From Desulfocicer sp963675955 (GTDB lineage Bacteria > Desulfobacterota > Desulfobacteria > Desulfobacterales > Desulfobacteraceae): a stretch of DNA of 64,000 nucleotides. A program made the position numbers and the translations under genes. Shown here piece after piece: positions 61,756-64,000 of the stretch (the first letter of the stretch is position 1; each line of letters opens with the position of its first letter). A model generated the notes under the pieces. That model saw only the letters and a program-made list of their open reading frames with translations, was not told where the DNA came from and searched no databases. The stretch is from positions 124,001 to 188,000 of the forward strand of contig CAXXVR010000002.1 of assembly GCA_963675955.2 (NCBI GenBank), in the 5' to 3' direction.

Positions 61756-62088
61756 TTAAAAACTGTCCATGGCCTCTTGCCGGGTATTGTGGATATCAAC
61801 GATTTTATGCATTCGGATCAGCTCAAATAGTGTGCGGACCCGTTTGTTGGTGTTGCATATTTTCAGTTCCCCATCCTCGGCACTTACCTGGCGGATGCAG
61901 GAGAGGATGGCCCCGCAGCCGGAGCTGTCCACAAAGGGTAGTTCTCCAAGATCAAAGATTACCTTTTTCTGGTTTTTTAACAGGGGCAGGGTGGTTTCTT
62001 TGAATTGAGATACCTTGGAAATATCCAGCATGTTGGCGCAGATTTTGATAATCAATACATCATTTTCAGTGGTTTTTTCAATGTTCAT
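61756..62088 (-). CDS. STAS-domain anti-sigma-factor antagonist
   Basis: The 110-residue product is a single STAS domain: DVLIIKICANMLD, KVIFDLGELPFVDSSGCGAIL (acceptor motif DSSG, Asp54-Ser55-Ser56) and the typical end LFELIRMHKIVDIHNTRQEAM. It would be phosphorylated by the RsbW-type kinase encoded 33 bases upstream and, when dephosphorylated, bind it. It lies 45 bases before the priming transferase gene. No phosphatase of the PP2C/SpoIIE type is in the window. Confidence 0.93.
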   Translation of the reverse strand: MNIEKTTENDVLIIKICANMLDISKVSQFKETTLPLLKNQKKVIFDLGELPFVDSSGCGAILSCIRQVSAEDGELKICNTNKRVRTLFELIRMHKIVDIHNTRQEAMDSF

Positions 62089-62121
62089 GTGGATTGCCTT
62101 TTTTTTAAAAATTTTATCAGT

Positions 62122-62535
62122 TCAAACCCCAGGGGTCTTTATAAATAATTGTGTGCGATTGTTGCCATTTTCATCCTTGTCATAGGTTACCCTGTCCATT
62201 ATCTTTTCGATGATGAAAAGACCAAATCCCCCCTCTTTATCTTCAATTTCGTCTGTTTCAGGATTAAACAGGGTGGCATCTTCCCGGTGGAACGGATGCC
62301 CCTGGTCCAGAAACTGTATGGAAATACCGCTGGTTTCCTGAAGGGCAATGATCTCAAATTCACCCATCTTGACGTCTTTATACCCATGGCGAATGATGTT
62401 TGCAGCCACTTCATTGGCAGCAAGTTCAAGCATGTCCAGTGTCTCTTCCGGGAGTGGGGGGGCAAGGGCCATGCAAAATTTTCTGACATATTCCCTGACC
62501 CGGTGGAGGTTTTTGATATTGCTTGATATTTTCAT
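62122..62535 (-). CDS. RsbW-type anti-sigma regulatory factor (HATPase_c_2)
   Basis: The 137-residue protein has the Bergerat fold of anti-sigma kinases: N box ELAANEVAANIIRHGY, G1 region with IQFLDQGHPF, and G2 with GGFGLFIIEKIMD. RsbW/SpoIIAB proteins bind a target and phosphorylate STAS partners on Ser or Thr. ATG 62535 is preceded by AGGAGAG. The target here may be one of the three STAS domains of the locus; no sigma factor gene is adjacent. Confidence 0.92.
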   Translation of the reverse strand: MKISSNIKNLHRVREYVRKFCMALAPPLPEETLDMLELAANEVAANIIRHGYKDVKMGEFEIIALQETSGISIQFLDQGHPFHREDATLFNPETDEIEDKEGGFGLFIIEKIMDRVTYDKDENGNNRTQLFIKTPGV

Positions 62536-62630
62536 GAGGCTCTCCTTCAGGCCGTGCAAAGGTACTTAACTTGCGTTGAAAGGGGTCGTGCATAACATGG
62601 GCCAACTGTCACAATTGGCGGGGCAATGGG

Positions 62631-63269
62631 TCAGGTTTGTGTCAGTGGATATTTTTCTTCCACTGGAACACCGGTTTTTAGAAAATTTTCTATCAGGATA
62701 TCGCCCCTTTCAGTTAAAAAACTTTCTGGATGAAACTGGACACCAAATACAGGATGATCCCGAAGTTTGATGCCCATGATGATGTTTTTATCATTCCAGG
62801 CAGTGGTGATTACATCTGAGTTTGCCGGTGCAATGACCAGCGAGTGGTACCTGGCCGCAGCAAAAGGTAATGGCATACCCTTGAAGATATCCGTGTCATG
62901 GTGAAAAATGGTGTCTGTCTTGCCATGCACCGGCACAGGTGCCCGCCGGGTACTGCCGCCAAAAACTTCGTTTAAACACTGCATGCCAAGACACACGCCC
63001 AGAATTGGACAGGTGCTGTAAAAGGCACGGATCATGTCCATGGACACACCGGCATGGGCGGGATCCTTGGGACCGGGGCTGATGAGAAGATAATCCGGAG
63101 CCATGGCCGCTGCATCTGATGTGCTTATCTTATCTGATCGCTTCACAACAATGTCAAGGTGAAACCGGGTAAACATCTGCACTAGATTGTATGTGAAGGA
63201 GTCATAGTTGTCAATCACGAGCAGTCTGGGGAATGAATTATGGGATTTTGAAGGGCTGTCAGGCATCAT
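62631..63269 (-). CDS. Glutamine amidotransferase, anthranilate/aminodeoxychorismate synthase component II type
   Basis: The 212-residue class I amidotransferase has LLVIDNYDSFTYNLVQ, ISPGPKDPAHAG, nucleophile Cys in ILGVCLGMQCLNEVFGG, and the His-Glu pair in VQFHPESFLT. It hands ammonia from glutamine to a chorismate-using partner, as TrpG and PabA do. The partner gene is not in the window, so which of the two cannot be decided. The start is 5 bases after the end of priA. The C-terminus holds the last residues PLTQT, with a GGGTCAGGTT motif just beyond. Confidence 0.88.
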   Translation of the reverse strand: MMPDSPSKSHNSFPRLLVIDNYDSFTYNLVQMFTRFHLDIVVKRSDKISTSDAAAMAPDYLLISPGPKDPAHAGVSMDMIRAFYSTCPILGVCLGMQCLNEVFGGSTRRAPVPVHGKTDTIFHHDTDIFKGMPLPFAAARYHSLVIAPANSDVITTAWNDKNIIMGIKLRDHPVFGVQFHPESFLTERGDILIENFLKTGVPVEEKYPLTQT

Positions 63270-63274
63270 TTTTC

Positions 63275-64000
63275 CTACAACATGAAATAGGGGTCTACAT
63301 CAATGGAAACCTTTACCTCTTTGGATGCAAAGGCTTTCTTATCTGCGATCATCCGGGTGATCAGCTGATTCAGAGTGGTTGCCGAAGGGCTTTTCACCAG
63401 GAGCTGCCAGCGGTATCGCAGGGCAATTTTGGGGATACCCGCCTCAATGGGACCCAGCATCTGAACCGCATGGGAGGGGGGTAGATTTTCCGGGATCATG
63501 CCCTGGCAAAGCGCTCCCACCATGAGGGCGTGTTTTTCCACTTTTTCCTTGTTGATACCGGAGATTTTCAACTGGATGATCCGGGAAACCGGAGGGTAGG
63601 AAAGGGCCTGGCGAAAGGGGAATTCCTGGGCGTAAAATTCCATGAAATCCTGATTTTTTGAGGCTTCAATGCTGAAATGATCCGGGGTATATGTCTGCAT
63701 GATCACTTTACCGGGCAGATCACCTCTACCGGCACGGCCCGCCACCTGGGCCAGCAGTTGAAAGGTTCTCTCCCCGGATCGAAAATCGGGAAAATTCAGG
63801 GACATGTCTGCACAGATAATGCCCACCAAAGTGATGGCGGGGAAATCATGGCCCTTGGCCAGCATCTGGGTGCCCACAATTATGTCAATGGTGCGGTTCT
63901 GTACCTGCTTGAGGATGCTGATGGTGGACCCTTTTTTGCTGCCCGTGTCCTGGTCCAGCCGTGCCACCCGGGCTTCGGGGAACATCTCTTTGAGCATGGC
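63275..64000 (-). CDS. priA: Primosomal protein N' (PriA helicase), C-terminal part
   Basis: The gene enters from the right edge, so only about 242 residues are visible. They contain the last helicase motifs (VGTQMLAKGHDFPAITLV and LLAQVAGRAGRGDLPG), a YPPVSRIIQLKI segment and the final PriA-specific domain that ends KVSIDVDPYFML. PriA restarts stalled replication forks by loading the replicative helicase. Its zinc-binding and N-terminal parts lie outside. The end is 5 bases before the amidotransferase gene. Confidence 0.95.
   Translation of the reverse strand, partial: AMLKEMFPEARVARLDQDTGSKKGSTISILKQVQNRTIDIIVGTQMLAKGHDFPAITLVGIICADMSLNFPDFRSGERTFQLLAQVAGRAGRGDLPGKVIMQTYTPDHFSIEASKNQDFMEFYAQEFPFRQALSYPPVSRIIQLKISGINKEKVEKHALMVGALCQGMIPENLPPSHAVQMLGPIEAGIPKIALRYRWQLLVKSPSATTLNQLITRMIADKKAFASKEVKVSIDVDPYFML

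Overview
The window looks like chromosomal DNA of a Gram-negative, anaerobic or facultative deltaproteobacterium, most likely a sulfate reducer of the Desulfobacteraceae type. This placement is inference: it rests on the dense set of sigma54 and two-component regulators, a complete Psp system, mid-range GC with many CCCGG-rich codons, and dispersed intergenic repeats. No rRNA or tRNA was recognised and no phylogenetic marker is complete.

Layout. (1) 1-5500 is mostly decayed: remnants of an SDR, a GFA protein, a GltD-like flavoprotein, a REP-associated (Y1/HUH) transposase and an ExeA-type ATPase sit around an intact trmO and an unusual methyltransferase-like/Nudix fusion. (2) 5500-11100 holds a periplasmic-type ATP-dependent DNA ligase, a YihY/BrkB membrane protein and the phage-shock locus: pspA-pspB-pspC on the minus strand behind a good sigma54 promoter, with pspF divergent. 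(3) 11400-30640, plus strand apart from one SDR gene at 16038-17609, is a signalling and ion-transport region: HAD phosphatase, SBP-PAS-hybrid kinase, GDPD, NtrC-family regulator, a sigma54 promoter in front of a universal stress protein, an SLC13-type permease with RCK_C domains, two cytidylate-kinase-like proteins, a response regulator and kinase pair, TrkH/TrkA-type potassium uptake, an orphan HAMP protein, a CGGC protein and a DUF364 protein. (4) 30654-62535, minus strand, is a large exopolysaccharide locus split at 38.8-46.0 kb by a block of broken genes, a voltage-gated channel and repeats. (5) The right edge has a TrpG/PabA-type amidotransferase and the C-terminal part of priA.

How the polysaccharide locus works together. 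It has a priming sugar transferase, five further glycosyltransferases, a Wzx flippase, a Wzy-like polymerase, a Wza-like export lipoprotein, a Wzz-type co-polymerase whose kinase motifs are eroded, a VanZ-family protein, a secreted glycoside-hydrolase-like protein, a sulfotransferase, an APS-kinase protein fused to an apparently dead ATP-sulfurylase domain, and a CysQ-like PAP phosphatase. The simplest reading is a Wzx/Wzy-type, probably sulfated exopolysaccharide. Partner-switching proteins sit at both ends: an RsbW-like HATPase and a single-STAS protein at the 5' end, and a WecG/TagA-type glycosyltransferase fused to two STAS domains at the 3' end. This is the strongest candidate for a poorly described system here.

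The intergenic DNA carries at least four families of dispersed repeats: a modular element with a heptad minisatellite and a GC-rich palindrome; a palindrome of about 105 bp in three copies; a short element containing a perfect Shine-Dalgarno plus ATG; and GGACACCATACTTA hairpins. All were found by eye, so copy numbers outside the window are unknown.
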